This document shows positions 9,791 through 22,957 of a stretch of 64,000 nucleotides of DNA, piece after piece. The stretch's first letter is position 1. Every line of letters begins with the position of its first letter. This DNA comes from Rhodocollybia butyracea (taxonomy: Eukaryota > Basidiomycota > Agaricomycetes > Agaricales > Omphalotaceae), in the NCBI GenBank assembly GCA_015501585.1, contig JADNRY010000038.1, positions 308,827-372,826 of the forward strand. Direction: 5' to 3'. The notes beneath the pieces were generated by a model. It ran no database searches. It worked only from the letters and a program-made list of their open reading frames with translations, and was not told the DNA's origin. A program made the translations under genes and the position numbers.

Positions 9791-12700
9791 GAAGAATGAA
9801 TGCGATCACGTGGTATTTTTACGAAGCCGGGAGAACTCATTGAAATTCGCAAAAATGACTCAAATTTAGATTTGAAACGTTTTGGGATGCGTTGCTGAAG
9901 AGCTCTAGTATTCCCGTTATGCGCTTTCCTTCTCATGGCATACTTAGGCTCTCAATTCCATAAACTTCATCATGTCTCAGGCTCAGGCTTGAGCCGCATG
10001 ACTCGCTTTCTTTGGCAACCACCCCTGAGCATCCCTCGAGTGTTATACTCAACGAATTCCAGCCCTCCTTGGCACGATGCTTGAAGTTAAACGGTGTCGT
10101 ATTTTCTTCACGTATGGCTTCACGTATGTATTGCAAGCGCGGTCAGCTTCAAAAAATGATTGCCGAGGCTTAACAAATGATGGACTTCTGCCACCGGATG
10201 ACAAAATGACTCATAATTAGAAGCGCCGCTGCTACCTCCAGCAGCGAGTACTAAGTGGAACAGTTATACTACAAACACATTTCAATAGGACAAGTGCGAT
10301 AAACGCCAAGGATGCTCTTTTATTCCCTCCAAGATCTCTAGGATCGGCAAAATCTACCGCATATGAACTTGAGCAACGAATCGAGAATACAGACCGTCTC
10401 AGGGGGTTGAGTCCTAAACATTCGGCATGTTTTCAACACTCAATGAGGCCATAACAAGGGCTGACGTGCATGGTACTGGCAGGGTACAGTGGTAACTTCA
10501 TGAACATCTATATAATGGGACTGGCAAAGGGAGTGAGAAGCTTGCTCCAAGTGGACTGAGCTTCAAAGCTTGATGTGCTTGAAGCTTAATGTTCAGCTGT
10601 GGGCAGAGCCATGTTTATCTGCTAGAATTGCTAGCATTGGAGCAATGCGCTGGGGAAGGAGGAACTTTGCTCCTAGCGGACTGGGCTGCTTAGTAAAGCT
10701 CGATGTCGTTGAAAGCCTCAATGTTCAAAACTGTGGGCGGAGCCACGGGTTTAGTCTATCTACAATAGACCAAAGGCTAAAACAAGGCAACAATTGCATA
10801 AGATAAAGATCTGTTGGAGAATTACTTACTCTGTGTGTACACCGTCTGGTACACGCCGCTTTGACATCGTTTGATTGGTATCCGCATTCGCTTACCTACA
10901 TGGTATCTTCTAGTTCCCTCAGTTGTATCTTGTCCAAGTTCATTTCTTATCTTGTTACGAGTCCTGAATGTAATGAAGGCCTCGTCCTTATGGCCGGTTT
11001 CGCGTGGGAATTTTGTCCCAATTGGGGCTGATCTTGCCCAAATTTGGGAGAATCGTTTCACCATATTTAGAAATGTCAAAGCGCCCGTCATGTGACTCCG
11101 TGGATTTATCGGCGTTCCCATTTTCGCTTACGCCGCTTACCGTCACACTGCTTCCTTTGTGTGCTGCTGCAAATTTCAAAAGTACACTTGAACCCTACCC
11201 TAAGCTTTCTGATACTTAATTGCCAAGTGCAAACCTCTTGCCATGCGGGGTCGACTGCAGTTATCAGTGCCTGCCAGAGGTTAAACAAGCAATTTCCGCT
11301 TAAAGTCCTGATTTTCTGACAATCCTTGCACTGAGTCAGTGTTTGTTATTGACTTTTCAGAATCTCAGGCTGATTCCGCAGCATGGACCTTTTACTGGAT
11401 GCGCTGGGATTATTGTTACCTTTTCCATACTTATGAAATCTCAAACTAGTGTCTTGCAGGACTCATACCTGCCACACGCTTGGCATGGTGGCCCACACTC
11501 GCAAGTTTCTTACTTACCGTACATTATAGTTTAAGCGACTTCTACAGGTACACAGAATTACAGTTGTTTCTTGTTCGACCAGGTTTAAGTGACTTCTATT
11601 AATGCAAGGAAATAGTAAACTGTCAAGCAGGACACTGAGCTTCTAAAGCTCTATGTACTCAAAGGCCTCAACTTTATGGGCAGAGCCACGACCCTCAAGT
11701 ATCTGCTCCAGTAGATTTGGCCATTGAGCATGTTCTGTGAAGCACACACAGGCTTTGGTTCGACATTCAATATGTACACAATATTCAACGATATCCAATA
11801 CTCATACTACTCATAGCTTTTGACTCACAGGTGCGCGCCCTTGATTGCATTGCGACAGTGAATCAACTGCGTTTCCTACAGTATAGTCTTCCCGGCTAGC
11901 GCTATGCAGCGCTACACTCAGATGTCACATACTACCCGGAGATCATATATATGCCAAGTCGCATTGTGAAACTTGAGTGGTTTTTAGGGCAGGGGACAAG
12001 TTTTGAGTTCGATGGGGCATCTTGAAAGACACTTTAGTAAGATTTTGTGGTGACTGAAAAGTAACTAGATTTCTCTTTTTCGCTTTACGCCTTTTGTCCA
12101 TCCAGCAATGGGTCAGAGCCATGGGTATCATTCTGTAGGTTTATTAATATTGTACTACTGTCAGATAATAATCGTTGTTTAAGGAGGTGTTGTTTGAGAA
12201 AAGGCCAGGCTCATACTGGTAGAAGTAGTGACGGTGGAAGGGGATCCAAGCAAGTTGAAGCAACAGCAAAACTGGAACCTAAGCAGTGGTTGGGATTCAG
12301 CAATGCATGATCATGATGTAGTTGTAGCATTTTCATTGGCCTTGTCCTGGGTTTTCTCCTCCTTTTAATGCTTTATGTATGCCTGATATGGGTTTGATTG
12401 TCATGGAACAGAGTAAGCTTAGCGCGAGCAGTGATAGTAGTAGCCTTTGGCCTAAATAATTGCTTGTGGGGATATTCAACGCGTCAGATTAGGGTATTGT
12501 AATGTGTCGAAATGTTGGTTCCATTCAGTAGACTGTTACATGCATAATAACTTGCAGCAAACGACGCGACTTGGAAGCTTGACGCGACGCGTCTGAGGCT
12601 AACAGTGCGCTCACCGGGCCCCGGGGCACAGCCATCACCTCTGAGTTTGGGTCTTTGGATCCAAATACCAACCTAGATGGCAACCGTATACATTGTATAG

Positions 12701-15573
12701 GTCTCAAGCTCATACAGGCTTCACCGCTTGACTCCCCTCTTCGGAGTTTGCCTTGGGTTTTACACCAACGTACGGCAAAGGCCGACGCGTCTGTGTCACA
12801 GGTCATGTGAAGGGTACTTGGGGTCTTGGGTCCGGCAGCGTTCGGATCAGGCCAAAACGTCGGCTAACGAAGCTGACCGTTCCTGCGCTTTACACGTATG
12901 GCTAGACAAACGTCGTCTATGCACAACCATCTACTTCATAAGACTTCAGTTTTAAAGGATCAGTGGGGGGGCCGTACAGCATCGGGATACGTGTTCATCG
13001 CAATGCATATTCGTAGGCGCACAAGTACTATTGTCACATATTACAAGTTCGTCCAAAAGTCCATCGACAAGGTTGTTATTGAAGGAAATTACAGCGCTTT
13101 ATCCTCATTAGACAAAAATCCCAAAGGTCTCGATGTGTTCCGCACTAAACTGGAGTGCTATAAGATATATCCTGGGATATGGAGTACGATAGCCTATACC
13201 TCTGTTTTCTTTCCATAAAGTAGGACGTATGGCGCTGAATTCGAGACACGAGAGCATCAGAATCTAATTCATCTTGAGATGGAATGAGAGACGTTTCAAT
13301 GTCACTCAAGGCCGCGAGTTCCCTGAAACGGATGATCAGCTTCTTGGATGGTCAATGACAGAAACATCGAAGATAGACACTACCTGTCATCTGTTTCTGT
13401 ATTGCTGTCGATCTTTTCCACTCCAAAATCATATAACATCTCGATAAGATTTTGTATAGGTTTACAAGAGCTCTGCGCAGGTGTCAGTCAAAGAGAGTGG
13501 CCCACTAGGCTTATTCTGCTCACCTTGTAAGACCTGAGAATGTTACATATATGAGAGGCGAAAGGTGCAAGGGGATCGTCAGCTCGTTGTGCTCTCGTGC
13601 GCAGATTGATCAAAGCATATGCGGAAGGCTGAAATGCCCCTACAGAGTGCGGATATGGCTGCATTTCAGGGCAAGGATCAGAAGATGATAGATCGCCAAA
13701 GAGGGAACAAAGGTGGAGGGAAAACAGTATTGGAGGTGCTCGTTTGGCCCTTTTGTATACGATTGCCAAAGGCCTAAGTTAATCAGTTGAAGATTATAGA
13801 ATTTAGATACTTCTGACATATCCTTCCGATGTGCATTACGCATGTAAGACTATGTGAGATGTCTGCCTCTACGACAAGAAGGATGCAGCTTGCTATTCGC
13901 GGCACCGGATACCCTGAACGCGAATTGATGTCTCCGAAATACTGACGAAAAGTACTTATAAGTTAACGTCGCTAACCAGATGTCAAAAGGGTACCACAAG
14001 GTCCAAGCATTGCTTTCTTGGACAAATTGCGTCTTTGGGTGTAGACCCAGCTCGACACCGAATAAGAACTGCCATGAAAACGAACTCTTGCTCTTGATAT
14101 TCTCATGCTCTAGATTTGAAGACCGGTACGGTTTGCCACATGTCCACCGTAGTAAGTTTAGGAAAATTTCAGCATTCAGCGGTCCGAAGCGAGTTATACC
14201 GAGCAGGGGTAAGTGGTAATGCAGGAACGGTGTACCAACGCCCTGACGGGGAGCATTTTGGTTCCTTCCTGGCGCCCACGGTGAGATTCGGAGCTGAAAT
14301 TCGAAAGTGGGCGGGGTGAGCTTCCCTTCAAAAATACGGGGAAAGCTTGTAAACATGTGTTCGATGTCGATGACTCAAGTTGAGTCGAGTTGAGTCGGAG
14401 ATAGTTATTCCCCGGGCTGTGTGAGAGATGTCTGTTGCTGTAGTGTATTGCCAGAAGAATCGAAAAACCATCCGAACTCGCCACCTCTGTCTTGCGCTAG
14501 AGCCAGACCTTATGATAAATTGTGGTTCGACAGCTGGGACGGACTCTGGCGCCACTGGATCGATCACCTGAATGCAACGCTTCGACATTTCCTGGTTGAT
14601 TATGATATTGATAACTGACAAGATTTTCTTGTTGTAGGCTCCTTTTGCAGTACAGAGTCTCTAAGGATGTGGCGAATGAAAATCAAGATAGCATGTTGAG
14701 CCAAGCCAAATGAGTATCGAGACAGAGGCTTTGTCCATTGAATGAATATCCCGTCTGGAATTTGGATAGATGTCGCGTTTTGAATCATAGACGAGAAACG
14801 AGGATACCCCGAAGAATGGAAAAAGAGTGGCAATAGGAAGAGCAGTTCGTGTCGGAAAAACGGGCCGCCAAGGGATAATATCAAAAAAAAGTCGATGCCA
14901 AAGCTGCCATTTTCATGCAGTTTTGTAACTCAGCGCAAAACAGCGCAAAATAGGATATATAATTCATCTCTTCCGATATCTGGAAGTGGCCTCGAAGTAG
15001 GATTACAAGCCATAAAGAAGATCAGCAAGCTTCCGGAAACTATCTCGCTACCTCGCAAAGATCCATCATATACCCAAACTAGGAATAAACCTTCACATTC
15101 ACACTCCGCACGTCATCAGAGAAGGGAAACATTTGTATACCGGTGTATGTTCAGCCATGGGAACATAAATCATAGTGAGGACTTGATTTTCTTTCTTGGA
15201 GTCTATTTTCTAAGCTCTCTAAGTTCGTGAAGTTTCAAGAAACACACGGTTACAGTAAATAATTTAGAGATGTACCGTGTTCATTGCACCGACAAGAAGA
15301 AGTTAAAACGAGCTGTCCACTAAAATAAGTCAACATTAAATAAATAACTATTACCGTATTAAACATCAATGTCCAGATCCATAACGTGGTGACACTTGCA
15401 GACTGCGGTATACATGAAAGGCGGAGAGTATAACATCACCAGGTAAGCCCTACCATGCCTGGAATTGTGATCCTAAAAAATGCACTATAGTCCAGAACTC
15501 GGAAATCCTGGGAAAGACGCCGCTGAGACCACCGTGACCGCCATGGATCACGGATAAGTCGCATAGAAGGACT
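9791..15573. other. Long stretch with no gene I can support
   Basis: It contains a three-copy dispersed repeat (10537-11700, separate entry) and short GACGCGACGCGTC-type palindromic strings near 12565-12595. The longest open frame (13850-14356, minus, 168 codons) has no recognisable motif and overlaps other open frames. No RNA gene was recognised. The last 300 bases are the 3' flank of the broken glyoxal oxidase. Confidence 0.45.
10537..11700. repeat. Three diverged copies of a repeat of about 80-90 bases
   Basis: Copies lie at about 10537-10613, 10659-10750 and 11622-11700. Each reads roughly 'ttgctcc..g.ggactg', then 'aagct..atgt.cttgaa', then 'ctcaatgtt', and ends 'gggcagagcca' or 'gggcggagccac'. 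The first two are nearly adjacent. They may be fragments of a degraded element. Confidence 0.55.
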
Positions 15574-17759
15574 TCATTTATTTATTTTGGGCAGGTCTCG
15601 AAGGTCTCGTCGGCGATAAAACAAAAACGCACCGATTATTCCTAAGGTTACAACCCCCGCAATTATGGATCTTAAGAAAGTTGCAGTTTGCGACGACACA
15701 CCACCATTTGGCTTGTTGCTGTTGACACTGGACCCAGAACCAGAGGCGGAGCTCGAGCGAACGCTGGTAGGAAGGGTACTCGCAGCCTGAGTAGGCTGAG
15801 TCCCAACGCTACCACTGCCTACAATGACAAAAGTACCGTTGGATGGAATGCCGTTGACCACGACAAACACCATAGCCGGCCCAGGTTGGAAAAATGTTAG
15901 GGTTGGGAGGCATCTGAGCGGTATGCAAGGTAAGGGACCCGTCAGAGTTGACAGTAAAGGTGTTGTTCAACTGGAGGAACCTCTGCCCCATATTCATTCC
16001 GTGAGTAGTCCAGCCGGGTCGGACAACAACCACAGTGGTGTTACCAGCTGCATCGTTACCTGAGCCAGAGTACGAAGACGCGGGAACGGTTTATATCGAA
16101 TGAACTACCACCGTAAGAGAGAGTCGAGGGGATACCAGACGGGACAGGACGAGTGGTGGCTGAAAAGTAAGGTGGGTAGAATATTTCAGCCTGGTACTGG
16201 GTGGGGAAGATTGTGGTGAGGTTGACATCAACATTGGGGTTAGAACCGGCGATAAGGACCGACGCATCGGGCAAAAGGATAGCCGAAGAGTGGTAGAGAC
16301 GGGCAATATTGGAAGTGGAGAAGCCAGCGTTCGACCACCGGTGACCAGCAGGAGCATTAGGATCATACAAAGCGGGAGTGCCCACAGGCCCAGAGGCCAA
16401 CGACATTCCGAAAGGCATCTGGCTATACGATAAAGTCGTCCCTGTACTGGTAGCGTATCCAGCGGTTTCCGTTCAAGCCACCGTTAACGACGAGCATTTT
16501 TCCATCAGGAAGGATGATGAACTGGCCCATAGTACGACCTTCGAGCATGTCATCGTCTTGGATGTAGACAGGCGCTGAACCATCTACTGGTTCGGGGGTA
16601 ATGCGCTGACAATCCTTTGAAGCCGGATACAGCCAAGTGTTGGTATTTGGGAAACGAGTAATTACCCCAAAACGCATCAGGCATATCAGAACCCCCACAA
16701 AAGATTACGGTGGGCGTATAGTCGTTAGCAGGAGTAAGGGGAAGCATCGCAACAGCTCCAGTTGCTGGGTACACACGAACGACTTTGCCAGGCATATCCG
16801 GGAGATCGGTCTCGGTGTTGGTACTCGGATCCCAAAGCACTGTGAACATTGGAAGAACAAAGAAAAGGATTAGATGAAAGAAAGCGTACTAGTTGAGTAA
16901 TTGGCTTGAACAAGCATTTTACCAGACGCCATCAGATATGTGTGCGCGTACGCATTCAAGCCTGAAGTTTTACCCATAAAGTTCATAACAGTCGCACCAC
17001 GTCCGTTATTTGGGTAGAATTCAAAGGTAGACTGGGCAGCACCTCCTTCATTGAAAGGATCGGTATTGGGAGTGTTGCGGTTTATATAACCTCCGTTGAC
17101 AAATCACCGATGAGTACGACGGTTCCATCGCCTAGAGGCTCGGTACCAGCGTACCAGCGCTTCTCCAGCATAGATAAAACGTCAGGATTGTCGAACCACT
17201 GGCAATTGGAAGAGCTGAAATCATCAGAGTCGTGCAAGGATTTAGCACGCGGATAGATTTTGAACCATCATAGTCCTGATAGGTCGCATCGAACGACGCG
17301 GCCCCTTGTCCATTCGGAACTGACCAATACCTCCACAGGTGCGATAGCGCATTCCCGCCAAAGGTGACATATGATCCATTGGGCAGATGCATCCCAGAAG
17401 CGCAGAACGAGTTGGTCTTGATATCCATAAGCTGGACTTGGTGTGTGTTGAAGTCCCTACATAAATTGAGAACGGCGAGTCCACGTTAAAAAATCTCAAC
17501 CCGCACCATACCGCACCCATGCAGGATGGCCATTGATCTGCGCAGCGTTCCCTTCCGCTTTATCGATGATGTAGACTTTATCCTTGTTACCCACAAACAT
17601 CTACACATATGACTTCTAGACAAGGTTAAAGCAAGAAACATTGAAGCGACAGACCATCATGGCGCTGACTTGTGTGTTTCCAGCATCCGCGAAGGTGCCA
17701 ACTTGCGCGGCTATTGTCGGGCTTGCCAGACCTAAAGCCAGTAAAAATAGGGGAATCAT
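15574..17759 (-). pseudogene. Frame-broken glyoxal oxidase (copper radical oxidase, AA5-type), paralogue of the intact gene at 54.5 kb
   Basis: The translation in pieces matches the intact copy almost residue for residue. It has a signal peptide starting MIPLFLLALGLASP, the Cys motif NSFCASGMHLPNG, the RWY tyrosine, ARLYHSSAILLPDA, WTTHGMNMGQRF and a final transmembrane helix. The Cys, both Tyr and both His ligand positions are all present. The frame is nonetheless broken by about ten single-base changes against the paralogue. Single G losses lie near 17516, at three sites in 17321-17355, near 17231 and near 17106. Single-base gains lie near 16648, 16466, 16090 and 15890. Introns sit at the same places as in the paralogue. 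The tail after the membrane helix is short (RRRDLRDLPKINK). It is either a decayed copy or a region with base-calling errors. As written it cannot make enzyme. Confidence 0.8.
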
Positions 17760-19151
17760 CGACGGAATTTCGTGAATTTGGCGAGTACTGGATTCGTGGC
17801 TGGATTAACGGCGATATTTTGGATCCGACAAGAAAAGGAGAAAGAAAAAAAAAGAAAGAACGTAGATGGTTGTGGTCAAAAGCCAAGAGCCGGTGAAGCC
17901 GTGCCGCGCCAAGACCAAAGGTTTGCTCATCGGCGTGTCTCGTGCCCAACCCTCAACCTCACGGTCATCAATGTCCGATCCTTATGTTGCGTTTTACACA
18001 AGTTGAAGTTCAATAGTTTACAAGTTTGCACAAATCTCGTTCGGATAGGTCTGCTTAACCAATTCCTAAAAACAAAGTAGATCTCGATTAGCACAGCCAC
18101 TATCCAAAAATGCTGTGCGGAGATACATAACGCTTTGACTTTTTGGGTAGCGAAAACTTTCTCGTCGCTATTGTACTAGTCTCAGTTTCCGTTCATCAAA
18201 TTTTCAAGCCAGGGTACAGCAAAAAATATCTGCTTATCAACGCGCAGTGTCACCAAAGTTCAGCATCTATGTCAAAATAGCTTGCGCGGTACTTCGGTTT
18301 CCAGACTATCACCCTTTGCACGACTTACAAATGTCGTGTACCTCATAACATTGCACAGATCATAATCAACTAAGGAGTTTAACTCCATGAATCAATTGAA
18401 TATAATATCGAGAAGATACTGCCAAATCTCCCCGTATTTAACGGTGCTCTCTATCCGCGAACCGGTCTTCCAAAATGGCACTCGGTATCTCAGTTGGTTC
18501 CCTGATTTGCGGCGTCATGAAATACGCACACGGACTTCTCGACTAGAAGATGATAATATCTCGTTTTGACGCTCCGATTCTTCGCTCGCGCAAGTGTTCG
18601 AGTTTCATCCTGTTTCATCGGGTGGGTTGGGATCGCGTGCGGAGTTTCAACTGCAAGCGCAGAGTGCTCACATTCGGCTGGTTTAAACCCTAGGGGTAAT
18701 CGCGCTCGGAACGCCCACTGGTTACTCAGGATAGTTCGAAGGTTCCGAAGAGATCAGTTTCGACTATAAGTGTACGTATCCTACTATAGTCTTATATCCC
18801 CGTACCATTATTATACGGCCGCTCAAGTATTATGCCTTGTGGATCAAGTGTAGATACGCTCGTACGAAACCGTACGTAAGAACCTTACAAAAAAATTTGA
18901 CCTATTATTTTTACCGCCAGCCTGACTCAAGGATCCTTCCCGGGGCAGTCTTGGAAAACGCAGAAGCCTGAAGATAGACGGCTTCAATGAGTGACGTCAG
19001 TATTTACACTCCTTTTATTGCGGTACCGCCGTTGTCTGTTATCTGACACTTCATCTGGACAACCCGCGCCGTCAAGGAGTCAAGGACCACTGCCCCCTCC
19101 GCTTAGGTACGGGTATAAAATCAGTAGAGCTCCCCTGAATTATCCTTCCTA
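17760..19151. other. Intergenic, no recognised gene
   Basis: This lies upstream of both the broken glyoxal oxidase (minus) and the P450 (plus), so it would hold both promoters. I see no distinct motif beyond AT-rich stretches. Confidence 0.45.
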
Positions 19152-21143
19152 ATGACAGCTTCACTATTATCCCTTGCAGGATTGCTAGGCCTCCTGCTCT
19201 TATTTATCCATCGATCCCATCTCAATACCAGGAAACGAGTCACTATCCTCCTGGCCTCAAGGAAGCTTCTTCGCGGGAGTCCGGGATCAGCTTTCTTCGT
19301 CTCCGTGGACGATTTACGCGAAAATGGTCTGAATACTACCAAAGTAGATGTTGATTCCCCGTTCATCATCCAAACTGGCTGGCTTATCATTGCTCTAGGT
19401 CCTGTCATTTCATTCTGGGTATATAATGTTCGCACGATAGTCTTGAATGACCACACCTCTGTCGGGAATTACTCGACAGACGAGCAAACATCTACTCCGA
19501 TCGTCCAAAATCTTGGATGTATCATGAACTCTGCGATCGGGGAAAATCCGTGTTCAATATCTCCTCCCTCGATAGTAGGCATTCAAAATACCGAAGGCTT
19601 TTAAAACACGGCCTCAGCGGTCGTGCAATCAGGGAGTATCACGAACTATTAGAGAAGCGAGGCACACTCCTTTGTTCAATCTCTTGCCCGAGAACCTGGA
19701 AAGTTTCAGCATCATTTAAGAAGGTAAGCCGCACTGAAGCCACCGTACTGTTCTAATTTACCGCAGAAACGCAGCAGCAGTTATCATGAAAGCAGCCTAT
19801 GGCTATACCGTGAGTGAGGAGAACGATCCTTTTATTGGTATAGCAGAAGAATCGGCCAAAATTTCAGGCTGGGCTCTTGCTCCCGGCCGTTGGATAGTCG
19901 ATTACTATCCATTGGTAAGTCACTGGGCCCGAAGCTCTAACTTAAAGCTGATATCGCGTACTTAGTACGCTTCATTCCGTCTTGGTTCCCCTTCGCTGGA
20001 TTTAAACGTCAAGTGACCAATGGAGACGGCAGTTAAATTCTCTGTCGGACGTACCTCATAACTGGGTCAAAATGCAGATGGTGGGACTGAATTTCGGCCT
20101 CTCAGTGCCAGTGCTATACAGCTTACTCTTGACTATGTAGGAACGCGGAACCCACATAGAGTCATTTACGTCGCGACTTATTCGACCCAGCCCCAGCGGT
20201 CCCGGGGGCTCAAACACCGCAGATGCTGAGTCAGAGGACCTGATAAAATGGGCCGCTGGAGGGCTTTACGCTGGGGCATCGGACACGTGGGTCCAGGCTT
20301 TTCTGATTTGTTCAAGCGCTGTGTCTTAACCTGTGGTCTCTCAGACAGTGTCAGCATTAACATCTTTCATTCTGTTGATAGCTCTTTACCCGAATATTCA
20401 AAAACAAGCTCAACAGGAAATTAGTAATTTTTTGTGGCCATCGTCGGCAAACCCGCCATAAATGATTTACATGATCTACCCTACCTCAACGCTCTCTTCA
20501 AAGAGGTGCTACGATACGCACCTGTCGCTAATATCGGTAGGCCTTTCTTTTCAAGGCGTTGGATCTCCAAGTGACAAATCCTGCCAGCCTTACCGCATAA
20601 GAGTCATTCAAGACGATGTTTACCAAGGCTACCAAATTCCCAAGGACAGTACCGTTATAGTAAATACATGGTAAGACCTATTTTTTCTCTATACTTACGG
20701 GCCCGGCGTCTCAACCAACCTCCAAGGGCCATCTTCCACGATCCCGCTTTGTATCCCGAACCTTTTGAATTCAACCCTCACCGCTTCATCGATAACGCAA
20801 AATATCCGGACAGCGATGTTAATCCAGATCCAAGAGGCTTCGCTTTTGTCATGGTAAAAGGTCTTGCCCAGGTATAGCTTTCCCGATGCCGGTCTGCTGA
20901 ATCTGACGCTCACACTGTTTGATTTCAGGCCTTCAATTCGCAGAGATATCAATACTGCTTATAATGTCGCGAGTCATTTCAAACTTCGAAGTGTCGGTTC
21001 CTGCAGGAACGGTGCCGCCGGTCGAGTTCACCTCTGGAATTACGAGGTGTGCATATTTGTTTTTTTCTACTATACTTGTAGCTCATCGAGTTTTTAGTCA
21101 CCTTAAACCATTCGAGCTATCCATACGGCTTCGAAAGGTATGA
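19152..21143 (+). pseudogene. Cytochrome P450 with several apparent frame breaks
   Basis: This is a microsomal P450 of the multi-intron basidiomycete type. It has an N-terminal membrane helix (MTASLLSLAGLLGLLLLFIH), an I-helix region SEDLIKWAAGGLYAGASDT, the ExxR helix LFKEVLRYAPVANI, DVYQGYQIPKDSTVIVNTW and PEPFEFNPHRFIDN. The heme site is near 20840-20875, where codons for FG.GKRSCPG appear only if one G is restored before 'tcatgg'. Other breaks lie near 19467 (a C missing in 'tctgtcggg'), near 20018 and near 20435. No in-frame nonsense codon other than these frame effects was seen. The last exon ends HLKPFELSIRLRKV with a stop at 21141. P450s oxidise hydrophobic substrates at the ER; this one's substrate is unknown. 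Treat as pseudogene or as a sequence needing correction. Confidence 0.7.
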
Positions 21144-21590
21144 TGTAGGCTTGGCCGGATTGTTGCTTCCAGTAGTTCCTGACCTAATAATGTATTCTAT
21201 CTGTTCCTAATAATGTCATTATAATAACTACAACTTCGGTAAGATACTACATACGAGAGTATATATATATACATTCATAACGACGTTCAGTAAAAATATA
21301 TGCTTGTGGAGGACTCCGAGGAGGCCCGAACGGGTAAGTCATCTGAGAGATTCAAGCAAACAAGATGTCCCCGTCAAAAACTTTGAATGACCATGTACTT
21401 GTACCGTCGGGATCCACGACAATACAGTGAACTGCCCCGCGGGGCCCCGCATCCCGTTCAGTTTACTTTGTTGACACTTGCGTTCGTCTCGAGGTACTGG
21501 TACTGTAGACTTTGCATTATTACAGCAATTACAAGATCTGGATTCTGTGCAAGTATGAAAGGAGATAGATATGTTTGAAGTGATGCCCAA
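21144..21590. other. Convergent 3' flanks of the P450 and AA9 genes
   Basis: AT-rich, with TAATAATG and TATATATATAC runs that would suit polyadenylation on either strand. No gene is seen. Confidence 0.45.
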
Positions 21591-22957
21591 TTAAATAATG
21601 GAAAGAGTCGCAACCGTCACTCCAGTCATTCGGAAACTATAGGAGAAACCATACGAGTATATATGCTGCCAGACATTCTCAAGCTGAAGATCGTCTGTAG
21701 AGCAAGGTAACATCACGGAATAGACTCGTAAAGAGGCGTCTCCGCCTATGGTTGCGATACTAGTAGTACCAGTATTTTCCACGAATGAACTCGTGTCGGT
21801 CGCCAACGTCGTTTGCTTCTGCAGCTTACATACACTCTTAGAACTCGAGGATGAAGATGAAGACGAAGACGAGGTAGAGTCCGATCCGCCTGACCCAGCA
21901 GCGGGGACGTGCTGGCCGATCCAGCAGCAGACGCCGACCCGGACGCATCCCCAGAGACAGAGGTACCTGCAGCGTCCCCTCCAGCAAATGCTGCTACCGG
22001 GGGTCCAGGGAATATATATGGTGCTGCTCCAGGGTCATAAATCTAAGAATAAGAAGCGTTAACATACACTCGTAATTGAGGAGGAGAAAAAATGTACATC
22101 AGGATCATAGATACCAGGATCAGTGTCCGAGTATGCGCCTGGTAGCAGGCAAAGCTCGTCTTCCGTAGGACCTCCTGTCTGACTTCCGCCAACCTGCAGC
22201 TGTGAGCAAGCAGGATAGAACTCGGCTGTCAATGAGACATTAGCGATCGATCATTCATTCCCATTCTTCATATGACTGACCTCCTCCCACAGAGACAGCT
22301 AGTTGCAACCCCAAGATTTCATGTCGTATGATATAGTTTCCGGAGCAAGTGTTGAAGGAAGGGTCACATTGGCAGGAGAACCTTCCATTACTGCCTGTTG
22401 AGCCCATACACCTGAGCTTACTTGTCCAACTTGTGCGATTTTGAACCATTTTGATTGCGAGGAGTTGTATTGTGAACAGGGTGTGCTTCCACAGGAAGTC
22501 ATATAAGTAAGCATGGGGCCTGATTACCTGTAAGTAAACCTGCATATGTATTAAACTAGGTGTAAATCTCCCCTGTATTATGTGGCCAATTCTAAGTTTT
22601 AGGACCAAGAGGAATAGAGCGATTTTATTAGATTTTGGAAAGGGTTTATTTTGAAGAAGTACAGACCTGATTATCTCCTCCACGCCAGTCAAATGCTAAT
22701 GAGTCGCCAGGATTCGCAGTAGCCACATCTGCGGCGAGCTGAGCACTTAAGCCACAGTTAAGGTCTGGATTCGAAGTGCCTTTGACTGGGGATATGTCGG
22801 AAACTTGACGGATAACGCTGGGGGTGGCCTGGGCACCAGGGACATTTCCCGAGTAGGTCTTACCGTTGATAGTGAGTGCGGCGAGGTATCCATGTGCAGA
22901 AACAGAGGACACTACACAACAAACAGTCCAGAAGAAGCCGATTGCAACTTTCTTCAT
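21591..22957 (-). pseudogene. AA9 lytic polysaccharide monooxygenase (GH61), disrupted
   Basis: The N-terminus is a signal peptide ending SVSA, followed by HGYLAALTINGK, so the mature protein starts with the copper-binding His1 of AA9. A mini-exon encodes NWPHNTG (second copper His), then GPMLTYMTSCGSTPCSQYN. Further on come NYIIRHEI and AEFYPACSQLQV (axial Tyr), then a Gly/Ala/Ser-rich linker with a run of serines. The enzyme family cuts cellulose oxidatively outside the cell. Three defects are visible. The mini-exon's donor reads GGGAGA where GTGAGA is expected (about 22587). A base is missing near 22342 (PSTLAP to GNYIIRH needs CCGGGAAAC, the DNA has CCGGAAAC). Another is missing near 21903, before the Ser run. 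The 3' limit is the stop of the Ser-run frame and is uncertain. Confidence 0.75.

Noticed and set aside
13850..14356. 168-codon open frame on the minus strand
   Set aside because: No signal peptide, domain or intron signals, and open frames of similar length overlap it on both strands.
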